A stretch of 64,000 nt of DNA from contig NZ_CP024866.1 in NCBI RefSeq assembly GCF_004136015.1, positions 6,010,244-6,074,243 on the forward strand, in the 5' to 3' direction. A program made the position numbers and the translations under genes. The notes under the pieces were generated by a model that was not told the DNA's origin, ran no database searches, and saw only the letters and a program-made list of their open reading frames with translations. Below, one piece after another: positions 9,423-17,589 of the stretch. Source of the DNA: Pseudomonas sp. ACM7. GTDB lineage: Bacteria; Pseudomonadota; Gammaproteobacteria; Pseudomonadales; Pseudomonadaceae. Position 1 is the stretch's first letter, and each line of letters begins with the position of its first letter.

Positions 9423-10375
9423 TGCCTCATTTGATTTTTCGACCCTATCGGCCATCCGACGCACGTGCCGTGAGCCAGTTGTTTCGCGAGGTCTATGGCG
9501 ATCATTACGTTCAGCCGGATGTTTACTTGCCGAATATGATCAATCAGCACAATGCCGAGGGGCGCTGGAAGTCGGTGCTGGCGGTGGACGACGTACGCGT
9601 TCTAGGGCATGCCGCGTTGTGCCATGACACACCTGCGGACACCACCGAGCTGGCCCTCAGTGTGGTGCATCCCGCCGCGCAGGGGCAGAGTATCGCAACC
9701 CGTCTGGGACGGGAGTTGCTGTCGCGGTCAGGTTCCATGGGGTTCAAGAGCGTCTCGATCAAACAAGTGACACACCATCCCTACACGCAACGCATGGCAG
9801 CAAACATCGGCTTCCACAGCACGGGTTTGCTTCCTGACTACGTCCCTTCGCCCTTCGCTGAGCCGCTGCCGGAAACCATCGTGATGGGTTGTTACGTCGC
9901 CGAAGGACATACGCGTCCACTCCCCGACATCCCATGGCCTGACAGCTGCCGGGGGGTTATGCAGCACTTGTGTTCCGTGTTCGGGACTCATCCGGACACG
10001 ACGCCGTTGTCTTCTCTGCCCTTGCAACTCAAGCAACACCATAAAAGATTCGACATGGTCATTCAGCGTTTGACCAAACGTCTGCTTGACCAGATCGGTC
10101 AATTGCCCAGGCACTGGCTGATCTCGGTCAAACTTCAGATGTCACGGCACTTTGCCCAGGACTTTCGCAACTTGGCGGCCCTTGGCTTCACCTTTACCGG
10201 GCTGATGCCTACATCAAACACCAATGGGTGGTTCGCCCTGTTTCATCGAGGGGCGCAGTCTCGACACCTCAACCTGCACTGCCCTCACATGCAACGCTTG
10301 CATGACGATTTACAGCAAAACGCCAACACGCACAGTTGCGCCGAAGCGCTGAACAGAGACCGCTCAGCCGCGTGA
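9419..10375 (+). CDS. GNAT-family acetyltransferase with a second degenerate GNAT-like half
   Basis: A 318-residue protein. Residues about 1-155 form a GNAT N-acyltransferase: FRPYRPSDARAVSQLFREVY, then the acetyl-CoA loop VHPAAQGQSIATRLGREL (a variant of Q/R-x-x-G-x-G/A) and AANIGFHSTGLLPDY. Residues about 160-318 end in FRNLAALGFTFTGLMP, similar to the end of the first half, suggesting a duplicated but degenerate domain without the CoA loop. The start ATG overlaps the ligase stop (ATGA), indicating translational coupling and membership in the Lux-like cluster. A plausible role is N-acylation of a product amine, which is inference. It ends 12 bases inside the convergent LysR gene. Confidence 0.65.
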   Translation: MMPHLIFRPYRPSDARAVSQLFREVYGDHYVQPDVYLPNMINQHNAEGRWKSVLAVDDVRVLGHAALCHDTPADTTELALSVVHPAAQGQSIATRLGRELLSRSGSMGFKSVSIKQVTHHPYTQRMAANIGFHSTGLLPDYVPSPFAEPLPETIVMGCYVAEGHTRPLPDIPWPDSCRGVMQHLCSVFGTHPDTTPLSSLPLQLKQHHKRFDMVIQRLTKRLLDQIGQLPRHWLISVKLQMSRHFAQDFRNLAALGFTFTGLMPTSNTNGWFALFHRGAQSRHLNLHCPHMQRLHDDLQQNANTHSCAEALNRDRSAA

Positions 10376-11290
10376 GTCTTTTCGATAAAAGTCATTGCCC
10401 GGCTGCGCGCAAAGCTCAACCAGCCAATCGACGAACACCCTCACCCGCCGGGACAACTGACGGTGTGGCGGATAGAGCGCCGTCAGCGGCATCCCCGGTG
10501 TCGGCACCGTCCTGAGGACTTCACACAAACGGCCTTCGCTCAGCTGGCGGGCTACGTGGTAATACGGGGTCTGGACCAGACCATACCCCGCCTCACAAGC
10601 GGCCAGGTAACCATCGGCGCTGTTGACCGAAACCTGCTTGGGCAGATTAATGGCCTGAACCTGATCATTGACCTTGAACTCCAGCCCATAACGTTTGCCA
10701 TTGCTGCTGGAGAAGTACTCCACCATCTGATGGCCTTCAAGGTCAGCCAGACACTGAGGCGTTCCGAATCGCTTCAAGTAGTCGGGGCTGGCACACGTGA
10801 CCTGGTCCAGCATGGCCAACGGCCGCGCCACCAGTGAATCGTCCAGTGAGTCGCCGCCCCGCAGCACGCAATCGACGCCTTCGCGTATCAGGTCGACTGG
10901 CCGGTCATTCAAGCCGATTTCCAGCTCGATCAAGGGATACCGGGCAGTAAAGTGCGGTAATGCCGGGATCACCATCAAGCGTCCCACGCCCGCCGGCATG
11001 TCCACGCGCAACAGCCCCTTGGGGTTGTTGCGTGCAGCGCTGAACACCGCTTCGGTTTCCTCCAGGTCCGCCAGCAACCGTACGCAACGAGGGTAATAGG
11101 CCGCACCGTCGAGCGTCAGGCTGATCTGCCGCGTCGTGCGTTGCAGCAACTGCACACCGAGATGCGCCTCCAGCTGCTTGATCAGGATGGTCACTGAGGC
11201 CCGGGGCAATTGCAGGCTATCCGCCGCCTTGGCAAAGCCGCCCAGTTCGACGATTCGAGTGAATACGCGCATGGCGTTAAAACGGTCCAT
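10364..11290 (-). CDS. LysR-family transcriptional regulator
   Basis: A 308-residue LysR regulator. The N-terminal winged helix-turn-helix covers about residues 1-60 (MRVFTRIVELGGFAKAADSL, then LEAHLGVQLLQRTTRQISLT). The effector domain runs from about 90 to 300 and is of the CrgA/DmlR type (GRLMVIPALPHF, DCVLRGG, VSVNSADGYLAACEAGYGL). It is divergent from an aldo/keto reductase with 118 bases between the starts, the usual arrangement for a LysR regulator and its target. Its end overlaps the GNAT gene by 12 bases convergently. It could also affect the Lux-like cluster, but nothing in the sequence shows this. Confidence 0.85.
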   Translation of the reverse strand: MDRFNAMRVFTRIVELGGFAKAADSLQLPRASVTILIKQLEAHLGVQLLQRTTRQISLTLDGAAYYPRCVRLLADLEETEAVFSAARNNPKGLLRVDMPAGVGRLMVIPALPHFTARYPLIELEIGLNDRPVDLIREGVDCVLRGGDSLDDSLVARPLAMLDQVTCASPDYLKRFGTPQCLADLEGHQMVEYFSSSNGKRYGLEFKVNDQVQAINLPKQVSVNSADGYLAACEAGYGLVQTPYYHVARQLSEGRLCEVLRTVPTPGMPLTALYPPHRQLSRRVRVFVDWLVELCAQPGNDFYRKDSRG

Positions 11291-11408
11291 TGCTTTTGCT
11301 TACCGGCTGATTATTTAGAAATTACGAACAGTGATAGCAGTTTTAGCCGGTTTATCTAGTTTCTGTCGAGGTCAACAATGGACTCCACATTCACAAGGAG
11401 CTGATTTC

Positions 11409-12404
11409 ATGCAAACACGTCAACTGGGCAAAAACGGTCCACAAGTGAGCGCGATAGGTCTGGGCTGCATGGGCATGAGCGATTTCTACACGACTGGCGT
11501 GGACATCCGCGAAGCCACGGCCACTCTGCACCGCGCGCTGGAGTTGGGGATCAACCTGCTCGACACCGCCGACATGTACGGCCCGCACACCAATGAAGAA
11601 CTGATCGGCAAAGCCATCGTCGGCAAACGTGACCAGGTGTTTCTGGCCAGCAAATTCGGGATCGTCCGCGACCCGGGCAATCCGGTTGCGCGGGGCGTCA
11701 ACGGCCGACCGGATTACATTCACGCCTCTATCGACGGCACCCTCAAGCGCCTCGGTGTTGAAACCCTGGACTTGTACTACCAGCACCGTATCGATCCGCA
11801 GGTGGCCATCGAGGAGACCATCGGCGCCATGGCCGAATTGGTGAAAGCTGGCAAGGTTCGGTACCTGGGTTTGAGCGAGGCCTCGGTCGCGACGCTTGAG
11901 CGGGCACACAAGGTCCATCCGATCAGTGCGCTGCAGAGCGAGTATTCGTTATGGAGCCGTGACCAGGAGGAAAACGGTTGTCTGGCTGCGTGTCAGCGCC
12001 TGGGGATCGCCTTCGTCCCCTACAGCCCTTTGGGTCGTGGCTTTCTCACCGGAGCGCTGAAAAGTCCTGATGATTTTGCGGCAGACGACTACCGGCGTTT
12101 CAGCCCGCGGTTTCAAGGAGAGAACTTCGCGAAGAATCTGTTGTTGGTGCGGCAAGTGCAGGATCTGGCCGCAGAAAAAGGCGTGACCGCCGGCCAGCTG
12201 GCGCTCGCGTGGGTACTGGCTCAGGGCAATAACGTGATCCCGATTCCGGGAACCAAACAGCGTAAATATCTGGAAGAAAATGTGGCCGCGCTGGATGTGA
12301 AGCTCAGCGGCGAAGACTTGCAAGCGCTGGAAGCGATATTCCCGACCAATGCCACGGCTGGCTTACGTTACCCGGAGGAAGTCATGAAGTTGCTTGACCG
12401 GTAA
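11409..12404 (+). CDS. Aldo/keto reductase
   Basis: A 331-residue NADPH-dependent aldo/keto reductase with a TIM-barrel fold. The catalytic tetrad is visible: Asp and Tyr in [14 protein letters not shown], Lys in ASKFGI, and His in YYQHRID. The C-terminal cofactor site [15 protein letters not shown] follows. The family reduces aldehydes and ketones or quinones in the cytoplasm, and the true substrate is unknown. The ATG at 11409 has AAGGAG 8 bases upstream; a longer in-frame extension begins within the promoter region and is rejected. It is divergent from the LysR gene, which probably controls it. Confidence 0.88.
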   Translation: MQTRQLGKNGPQVSAIGLGCMGMSDFYTTGVDIREATATLHRALELGINLLDTADMYGPHTNEELIGKAIVGKRDQVFLASKFGIVRDPGNPVARGVNGRPDYIHASIDGTLKRLGVETLDLYYQHRIDPQVAIEETIGAMAELVKAGKVRYLGLSEASVATLERAHKVHPISALQSEYSLWSRDQEENGCLAACQRLGIAFVPYSPLGRGFLTGALKSPDDFAADDYRRFSPRFQGENFAKNLLLVRQVQDLAAEKGVTAGQLALAWVLAQGNNVIPIPGTKQRKYLEENVAALDVKLSGEDLQALEAIFPTNATAGLRYPEEVMKLLDR

Positions 12405-12410
12405 CCGCCA

Positions 12411-12442
12411 CCTGGCCCATTCGACGATTTGAGTGGGCCAGG
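12411..12442. terminator. Stem-loop between convergent genes
   Basis: CCTGGCCCA and TGGGCCAGG form a perfect 9-bp stem with a 14-base loop, 6 bases after the aldo/keto reductase stop. There is no T-run on either strand, so it is a probable transcript-end hairpin rather than a classical terminator. Confidence 0.5.
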
Positions 12443-12450
12443 ACAACCCG

Positions 12451-12981
12451 TCACGCCTTCGAGGTGACGCCCTTGTCGGTCGGCACTGATGTGCCATTAC
12501 CCTTGCCGTAAGCTTGTAAATTCTGCAGTACGTAGATCGCTTTCTTGTATTCCGGGATCAGGCCCGTGGCGTACTTGTCACCCTTGATACTGTTGTTCTG
12601 GATGGTGTCCAGCTGGGTGGCGAAATACTCCAGCGCGTTGAATTTCGCATCCGGGTCTTTCTGTATCCCAAACCGGTCAAACTTGTCACCGGCATTCATT
12701 AGCGTCATCGACGTAATATCAGAAATCAGTCCTTTGGCTTTCAAGAAGGCACTGAGATTGCCCAGTTGTTTGGAGGTGACGTTTTCCGGGTCGAAGCCTT
12801 TGATGTTTCTGTGCAGTTTCTGCTCATCCATCAACTTCGTGTTGAGCACGCTGGGATCGCTTCCCACCAATGCCAGCATTTGCTTGACCTTGGCGCTTTG
12901 CGTCACAGGCTTGCCGGCGCCCGTGTCGTTGATCAGCAAACCTGCCTTGGAAGTCCAGGCCCCGGTATAGCCGATAGTCAT
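12451..12981 (-). CDS. Hypothetical protein, possibly 5'-disrupted
   Basis: A 176-residue soluble protein of unrecognised family, rich in Lys, Asp and Asn with alternating helical stretches (KLMDEQKLHRNIKG, QLGNLSAFLKAKGLI, LEYFATQLDTIQNN) and no signal peptide or membrane segment. The ATG is preceded by GGAAG 7 bases upstream. The reading frame stays open upstream for about 27 more codons (encoding TRTSASGSAVGSSV just before the Met) but without a start codon. A much better ribosome site, AAGGAG, sits in front of an out-of-frame ATG at 13034. Either the annotated start is right and coupled to that short ORF, or one base change has shifted the true N-terminus. Confidence 0.6.
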   Translation of the reverse strand: MTIGYTGAWTSKAGLLINDTGAGKPVTQSAKVKQMLALVGSDPSVLNTKLMDEQKLHRNIKGFDPENVTSKQLGNLSAFLKAKGLISDITSMTLMNAGDKFDRFGIQKDPDAKFNALEYFATQLDTIQNNSIKGDKYATGLIPEYKKAIYVLQNLQAYGKGNGTSVPTDKGVTSKA

Positions 12982-13034
12982 GACCGAACTTCCGACTGCG
13001 CTACCTGATGCAGACGTCCGTGTGAGGCGACCAT
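12978..13034 (-). CDS. 18-codon leader ORF overlapping the hypothetical gene
   Basis: A short ORF beginning at an ATG with an ideal site AAGGAG-CTTTTT-ATG and encoding 18 residues (starting MVASHGR). Its TGA stop overlaps the ATG of the following 176-residue gene in the arrangement TCATGA. This geometry is that of a translationally coupled leader. The alternative is that it is the displaced true N-terminus of the downstream protein, broken by an indel. Confidence 0.4.
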   Translation of the reverse strand: MVASHGRLHQVAQSEVRS

Positions 13035-13199
13035 AAAAAGCTCCTTGTTTAATCTGGTTTAGAGCGGGCGAGTATCAGCCTGGCCACTAGCCACACCTAC
13101 AATTATTTCCGACTTTTTACAATTCTCATACATTTACGATACAACCAGGCAAGTGCCCTTTTTCATTGATCCAGGCATTAACTTGGAAAGTGAAATAGC

Positions 13200-13233
13200 A
13201 ACTAACCAAGTGGTACGTACGCTTTGGTTAGTT
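13200..13233. promoter_or_regulatory. Inverted repeat with palindromic centre, possible operator
   Basis: AACTAACCAA and TTGGTTAGTT are perfect 10-base arms separated by 14 bases that contain the palindrome GTACGTAC. It lies in the roughly 355-base region between the leader ORF and the chemoreceptor, 156 bases before the latter. The symmetry suggests a protein-binding site; no regulator can be assigned. Nothing else was recognised in this intergenic stretch. Confidence 0.4.
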
Positions 13234-13389
13234 AGTTTGTATCCATCACTATACCGCGCACCGCCCGTCACCCCGCACCGTTCCTGCACGATGGTACCTA
13301 AAGCTCGGCTTTCGCGAGCCGATAGCCCTTGGAAGCGTCGACTTCATACCGACGACCACAACAAGAACGCTGCACTAAGGACCGGTCCC

Positions 13390-15381
13390 ATGCCCGCATT
13401 CCGTACCATTCAGGCTCGTTACACGCTGTTTCTGGTCCTGTTCATCCTGCTGTTGTCCGTGCTGACAGTGGTCGGCATCAGCCAATTGGTCGCACCGAAG
13501 CTGCGTCACACCGAAGAACAAGTGGCCCTCAACCGAATTGCCGAAGTCGCCGAGCAAATCCAGGGCGAACTGAACAAGGTTCAGGCGCAACAGCGAAGCA
13601 TCACCCAGACCATTCCCCTGCTCGACAGCGCCGCCATCGACACCGTCCTGCCGGGCCTGGTCGACCAGTACGGCGAGCTGAAAGTGTTCGGCGGCGGGAT
13701 CTGGCCGCTGCCCGGTCAGCGCGAAGCCGGGCGCAACAAGTTCAGCACGTTCTGGCACCGGGATGCCTCGGGAAAACTAGCCGTTAACACCTTTTGGAAC
13801 AGCGATGCCGCGCCCAACTACTACGACCAGACCTGGTACAAAGGCGGCATGCAAACCCCGCGCGGCCAATGCGCGTGGGCGGCCGCCTATAAAGATGACG
13901 CCAGCGCCGAGCCGCGCACCAACTGCGCCATGGCCATCCAGAAGAATGGCGCGGCCTACGGCGTGTCGACCATCGACGTGACCCTGGGTTTTTTCAATGA
14001 CCTGGTGGCACGCAAGGAGAAAGACCTCGGCGCCGAAATGCTGATCGTCGAAGCCGACGGCAAGATCATCAGCAACAGTTCGCGCATCAGCGGGCCGATC
14101 GTACTGAAGAACATCAGTGAGCTGGCCGGCAACTCGCCGTTCGCTACCCAGGTGAAGGCCGGCTTGCAAAACCGTGACCAGTCGCAGCGGGGCGAGTTCG
14201 ACAACAACGGCGAAGCCAGCACCTTCTTCATGCGCCCGATCGAAGGCACACCCTGGTTCCTCGCCACCGCCCTGCCGACCAAGCTGATCACCGCCCAGCG
14301 CGACGACGTGCTCAGCACCCTGAGCCTGCTGCAAATCCCGATGGTGATCCTGCTGGTGTTGCTACAGATCTATGCGATTCGCCAACTGGTCCAGCGTATG
14401 AAAGCCCTGAAGGCCAACATCGACGCACTGTCAGCAGGTGACGCCGACTTGACCAAACGCATCACCATTCGCGCCGAAGACGAACTGGGCGCCATCGGCC
14501 ACTCGGTCAACGCCTTCATCACCTACTTGCAGAACATGATCGGCGAAGTCACCCTGGCCACCGGCGCCATGGCCTCCAGCCTGGATAACCTGCAACGCAC
14601 CTCCGCCCACACCAGCCAGATACTGGTGCGTCACGCCTCGGAAACCGATCAGACCGTCACCGCCATCACCGAGATGAGTTCGACCGCCGAAAGCGTTGCG
14701 CAAAACGCCGCCGAAACCGCTGCCTTCACCCAGCGCGCCAACGAAAACGCCGACCGTTCGCGGGTCGTGGTGGGCGAAGCGTCCAGCAGCGTGATTGCGC
14801 TGATCGACGAAGTGGCCAGCGCAACCCATAAAGTCGAAAGCATGCAACAGGACGCTCAACGCATCACCGAGATTCTCGGGGTCATCGGCGCCATAGCCGG
14901 GCAAACCAACCTGTTGGCCCTCAACGCTGCCATCGAAGCCGCGCGCGCCGGCGAGCAGGGCCGCGGTTTTGCCGTAGTCGCCGATGAAGTCCGCGCCCTC
15001 GCCGCCCGCACTCAGGCCAGTACGTCGCAAATCAATGAAATGCTCACCCGCCTGACGCAGGGTGTGAGTTCGTCGGTAACCGCCATGGAAAACACCCAGA
15101 CCCGCTGCCAGTCGGCCGCTGATGCCACGGCACGGGTCAACACCGGTCTGGATGAAATGGCCGGCAACGTCAGCCACATCAACAGCCTTAGCACCCAGAT
15201 CGCCACGGCCGCCGAGCAGCAAAGCGCGGTGACCGAAGAGATCAACCGCAGCATGGTGCAAATCCGTCACATGGTCGACGAACTGGTGAAAAGCGGCCAG
15301 GCCAGCGAGCTCAATACCCAACAACTGCTGGAAGCCAACAGTCGCGTGAGCGCGATCATGGGGCGGTTCAGAGTTCGTTAA
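13390..15381 (+). CDS. Methyl-accepting chemotaxis protein with a large periplasmic ligand domain
   Basis: A 663-residue chemoreceptor. A membrane helix at about residues 10-33 is followed by a periplasmic domain of about 290 residues of double-Cache type ([20 protein letters not shown], then [21 protein letters not shown]). A second helix (about 315-335), a HAMP domain ([18 protein letters not shown]) and the signalling hairpin with [34 protein letters not shown] complete it. No C-terminal NWETF-like pentapeptide is present. It senses an extracellular small molecule and signals to CheA/CheW. ATG 13390 has AAGGA 8 bases upstream; the long in-frame extension from 13153 is not supported. Confidence 0.9.
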   Translation: MPAFRTIQARYTLFLVLFILLLSVLTVVGISQLVAPKLRHTEEQVALNRIAEVAEQIQGELNKVQAQQRSITQTIPLLDSAAIDTVLPGLVDQYGELKVFGGGIWPLPGQREAGRNKFSTFWHRDASGKLAVNTFWNSDAAPNYYDQTWYKGGMQTPRGQCAWAAAYKDDASAEPRTNCAMAIQKNGAAYGVSTIDVTLGFFNDLVARKEKDLGAEMLIVEADGKIISNSSRISGPIVLKNISELAGNSPFATQVKAGLQNRDQSQRGEFDNNGEASTFFMRPIEGTPWFLATALPTKLITAQRDDVLSTLSLLQIPMVILLVLLQIYAIRQLVQRMKALKANIDALSAGDADLTKRITIRAEDELGAIGHSVNAFITYLQNMIGEVTLATGAMASSLDNLQRTSAHTSQILVRHASETDQTVTAITEMSSTAESVAQNAAETAAFTQRANENADRSRVVVGEASSSVIALIDEVASATHKVESMQQDAQRITEILGVIGAIAGQTNLLALNAAIEAARAGEQGRGFAVVADEVRALAARTQASTSQINEMLTRLTQGVSSSVTAMENTQTRCQSAADATARVNTGLDEMAGNVSHINSLSTQIATAAEQQSAVTEEINRSMVQIRHMVDELVKSGQASELNTQQLLEANSRVSAIMGRFRVR

Positions 15382-15393
15382 TTCTGCCCTACC

Positions 15394-15417
15394 CTGAGTG
15401 CCGTCCCCGGCACTCAG
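15394..15417. terminator. Stem-loop after the chemoreceptor
   Basis: CTGAGTGCCG and CGGCACTCAG form a perfect 10-bp stem with a 4-base loop, 12 bases after the stop codon. No T-run follows. Probably a transcript-end or RNA-stabilising hairpin. Confidence 0.5.
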
Positions 15418-15527
15418 CGGCCAACCTGACAATCTTGTAATGTGCGCCTCATCTGACTGACAGCTTTGATCTACGATGATCAAGGCTGGCCAGTTTTGTA
15501 TTACTTCGAAACACTCCTTGAATGCCT

Positions 15528-15563
15528 GGCCAAAAAAAATGGTCAGAATGCATTTTTTTGGCC
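15528..15563. promoter_or_regulatory. A-tract/T-tract hairpin upstream of the DUF411 gene
   Basis: GGCCAAAAAAAATG and CATTTTTTTGGCC can pair, with one unpaired A, around a 9-base loop, and end 21 bases before the DUF411 start. The G-C clamp plus long A/T stem is unlike the surrounding sequence. It could be a leader hairpin or a bent promoter element; the function is unknown. Confidence 0.35.
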
Positions 15564-15584
15564 GCAATTCGAAACGAGATTCCC

Positions 15585-16031
15585 ATGCGAACCCACCTGC
15601 GTCTGGTCGCCCTGAGCGCCCTGTTCATTTCCTCCCTGGCCCAGGCCGCCGACCTGATCCCGATCGAGGTTCACCGCGATGCCAATTGCGGTTGCTGCAA
15701 AAAATGGATCAGCCATCTGGAAGCCAACGGCTTCAAAGTCGAGGATCACGTCGAAGCCAATATGAGCGAATTCAAGCAACAGCACGGCGTGCCTCCGCGT
15801 CTGGCGTCGTGCCATACCGGTTTGATCAACGGCAAATTCGTTGAAGGTCATGTCCCTGCCGATCAGGTGCTGGCCTTGAGCAAGCGCGACGATCTGTTGG
15901 GCGTGGCCGCACCCGGTATGCCCATGGGGTCGCCGGGCATGGAAATGGACGGCACGAGCGATGCGTATCAAGTGATCGGCCTGAAAAAGGACGGCTCTGA
16001 CGTGGTAGTGGCGGACTACCCCGCCCATTGA
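15585..16031 (+). CDS. DUF411 periplasmic metal-binding protein
   Basis: A 148-residue exported protein with a clear signal peptide (cleavage after AQA, about residue 22). The mature part is DUF411: a CGCCKKW motif near its start, resembling a thioredoxin-like or copper-binding cysteine cluster, then CHTGLINGKFVEGHVP with a further Cys and His. A Met-rich insert (PGMPMGSPGMEMDG) sits between residues about 110 and 125 and could bind Cu(I). DUF411 genes often travel with copper resistance systems, though none is nearby here. Its stop overlaps the start of the next gene (TGATG). Confidence 0.82.
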   Translation: MRTHLRLVALSALFISSLAQAADLIPIEVHRDANCGCCKKWISHLEANGFKVEDHVEANMSEFKQQHGVPPRLASCHTGLINGKFVEGHVPADQVLALSKRDDLLGVAAPGMPMGSPGMEMDGTSDAYQVIGLKKDGSDVVVADYPAH

Positions 16032-16465
16032 TGTTCGGTGCGTACATCGGGCTGTTCTTCGCCGCATTCGGTGCGGCAACCTTGCTGCCCTTGCAGTCCG
16101 AAGCGGTGTTGGTGGGGCTGTTGCTCAGCGGCAAGTATTGGCTCTGGTCGCTGCTAGCCGTGGCGACATTGGGCAATGTTCTGGGGTCGCTGGTGAACTG
16201 GTGGCTGGGGCGCGGTATCGAGCGGTTTCGTGATCGGCGCTGGTTTCCGGTCAGCCCGCGCCATCTGGAAAAAGCCCGAGTCCATTATCAGCGCTACGGT
16301 CATTGGTCGTTGCTGCTGAGCTGGGTGCCTGTGATCGGTGATCCGCTGACCTTGGTGGCCGGCGTGATGCGCGAGCCGCTGGGGCGATTCCTGCTGATCG
16401 TGACCCTTGCCAAAGGCACCCGTTATGGTGTGTTGGCCATGGCCACATTGGGCTGGATGGGTTGA
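16031..16465 (+). CDS. YqaA-family small membrane protein (DedA-like)
   Basis: A 144-residue inner-membrane protein of the YqaA family, related to the SNARE-associated/VTT DedA fold. Hydrophobic segments occur at about residues 3-30, 33-55, 92-115 and 120-143. The conserved WVPVIGDPLTLVAGVMR motif, a re-entrant loop with Gly-Asp-Pro, is intact, and LPLQSEAVLVGLL near the N-terminus matches the family. It begins in the stop codon of the DUF411 gene, so the two are translationally coupled. Its biochemical role is not known; DedA relatives move phospholipids or affect membrane potential. Confidence 0.82.
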   Translation: MFGAYIGLFFAAFGAATLLPLQSEAVLVGLLLSGKYWLWSLLAVATLGNVLGSLVNWWLGRGIERFRDRRWFPVSPRHLEKARVHYQRYGHWSLLLSWVPVIGDPLTLVAGVMREPLGRFLLIVTLAKGTRYGVLAMATLGWMG

Positions 16466-16550
16466 ACGATCATCCACGGCGATTGCCTGTGTTTAATGTC
16501 GCCCTAATCATGCCGATCCAGCATCGGCCGATTTCCAATGGAGTTCACCC

Positions 16551-17576
16551 ATGTCCCTCACCCGCTCCCGCTGGCTGCCCGGCCTGCTGCTGACCGCTGC
16601 ATTGCCTATCATTGCTCACGCCGAAGGCCCGGAATACGGGCCGGAGCTGCAAGGCTTCGAGTACCCCTACACGGTCAAGCATTTTGCCTTTGAGTCCCAG
16701 GGCAAATCCCTGCAAATGGGTTACATGGATGTCGCAGCCCACGGCAAGGCCAATGGACGCAGCGTGGTGCTGATGCACGGCAAGAACTTCTGCGGTGCCA
16801 CCTGGGACACTTCGATCAAGGCCCTGAGCGAGGCCGGTTACCGGGTCATCGCCCCGGATCAGATCGGTTTCTGCACCTCCAGTAAACCGGACAACTATCA
16901 GTACAGTTTCCAGCAACTGGCAACCAACACCCAGCAACTGCTCAAGGCCCTGGGCATTCAGAAGGCCAGTGTTCTCGGGCATTCCACCGGCGGCATGCTC
17001 GCCACTCGTTATGCCTTGCAATATCCCGATCAGGTCGAGCAACTGGCGCTGGTCAATTCCATCGGACTGGAAGACTGGAAAGCCCTCGGCGTGCCCTATC
17101 GCACCGTTGATCAATGGTATGAGCGCGAGTTGAAGGTCACCGCACAAGGCATCCATGACTATCAACGCAGTACCTATTACGACGGCCGCTGGAAACCCGA
17201 GTTTGACCGCTGGGTGGACATGTATGCGGGCCTGAGCAAAGGCCCGGGTAAAACCCAGGTAGCGTGGAATTCGGCGCTGATCTACGACATGATCTTCACC
17301 CAACCGGTGTACTACGAGTTCAAGGACCTGAAGATGCCGACCCTGCTGCTGATCGGTACGTCCGACACCACGGCCATCGGCAGCGACATCGCACCGCCCG
17401 AGGTCAAGGCGAAACTCGGTCACTACAACGTCCTCGGCAAACAGGTGGCGAAACTGATTCCCCGGTCGACGCTGGTCGAATTCCCCGGCATGGGACACGC
17501 GCCGCAAATGGAGGAACCGGCGCAATTCCACCAGGCCCTGCTCGCCTGGCTGAACAAAACCAACCCCCTTCATTGA
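16551..17576 (+). CDS. Exported alpha/beta-hydrolase
   Basis: A 341-residue alpha/beta-hydrolase with a signal peptide (cleavage after AHA, residue 24), so probably periplasmic. The oxyanion-hole region is LMHGKNFCGATWD, the nucleophile is Ser145 in GHSTGG, and the catalytic His is in GMGHAPQ near the C-terminus. It most resembles haloalkane-dehalogenase or epoxide-hydrolase-like esterases, but the substrate is unknown. GGAG lies 7 bases before the ATG. It is 13 bases upstream of a 2-hydroxyacid dehydrogenase, and the two are likely cotranscribed. Confidence 0.82.
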   Translation: MSLTRSRWLPGLLLTAALPIIAHAEGPEYGPELQGFEYPYTVKHFAFESQGKSLQMGYMDVAAHGKANGRSVVLMHGKNFCGATWDTSIKALSEAGYRVIAPDQIGFCTSSKPDNYQYSFQQLATNTQQLLKALGIQKASVLGHSTGGMLATRYALQYPDQVEQLALVNSIGLEDWKALGVPYRTVDQWYERELKVTAQGIHDYQRSTYYDGRWKPEFDRWVDMYAGLSKGPGKTQVAWNSALIYDMIFTQPVYYEFKDLKMPTLLLIGTSDTTAIGSDIAPPEVKAKLGHYNVLGKQVAKLIPRSTLVEFPGMGHAPQMEEPAQFHQALLAWLNKTNPLH

Positions 17577-17589
17577 TGAGGTAAGGCTG

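Noticed and set aside
3267..10375. A bioluminescence (lux) operon
   Set aside because: No luciferase alpha or beta subunit, no luxD thioesterase and no flavin reductase are present; only LuxC and LuxE relatives occur.
13153..13389. N-terminal extension of the chemoreceptor
   Set aside because: Low-complexity translation without a ribosome site, and it would cover the dyad at 13200 and precede the true membrane anchor.
14431..15567. 378-codon open frame on the minus strand
   Set aside because: Antisense to the signalling domain of the chemoreceptor at 13390.
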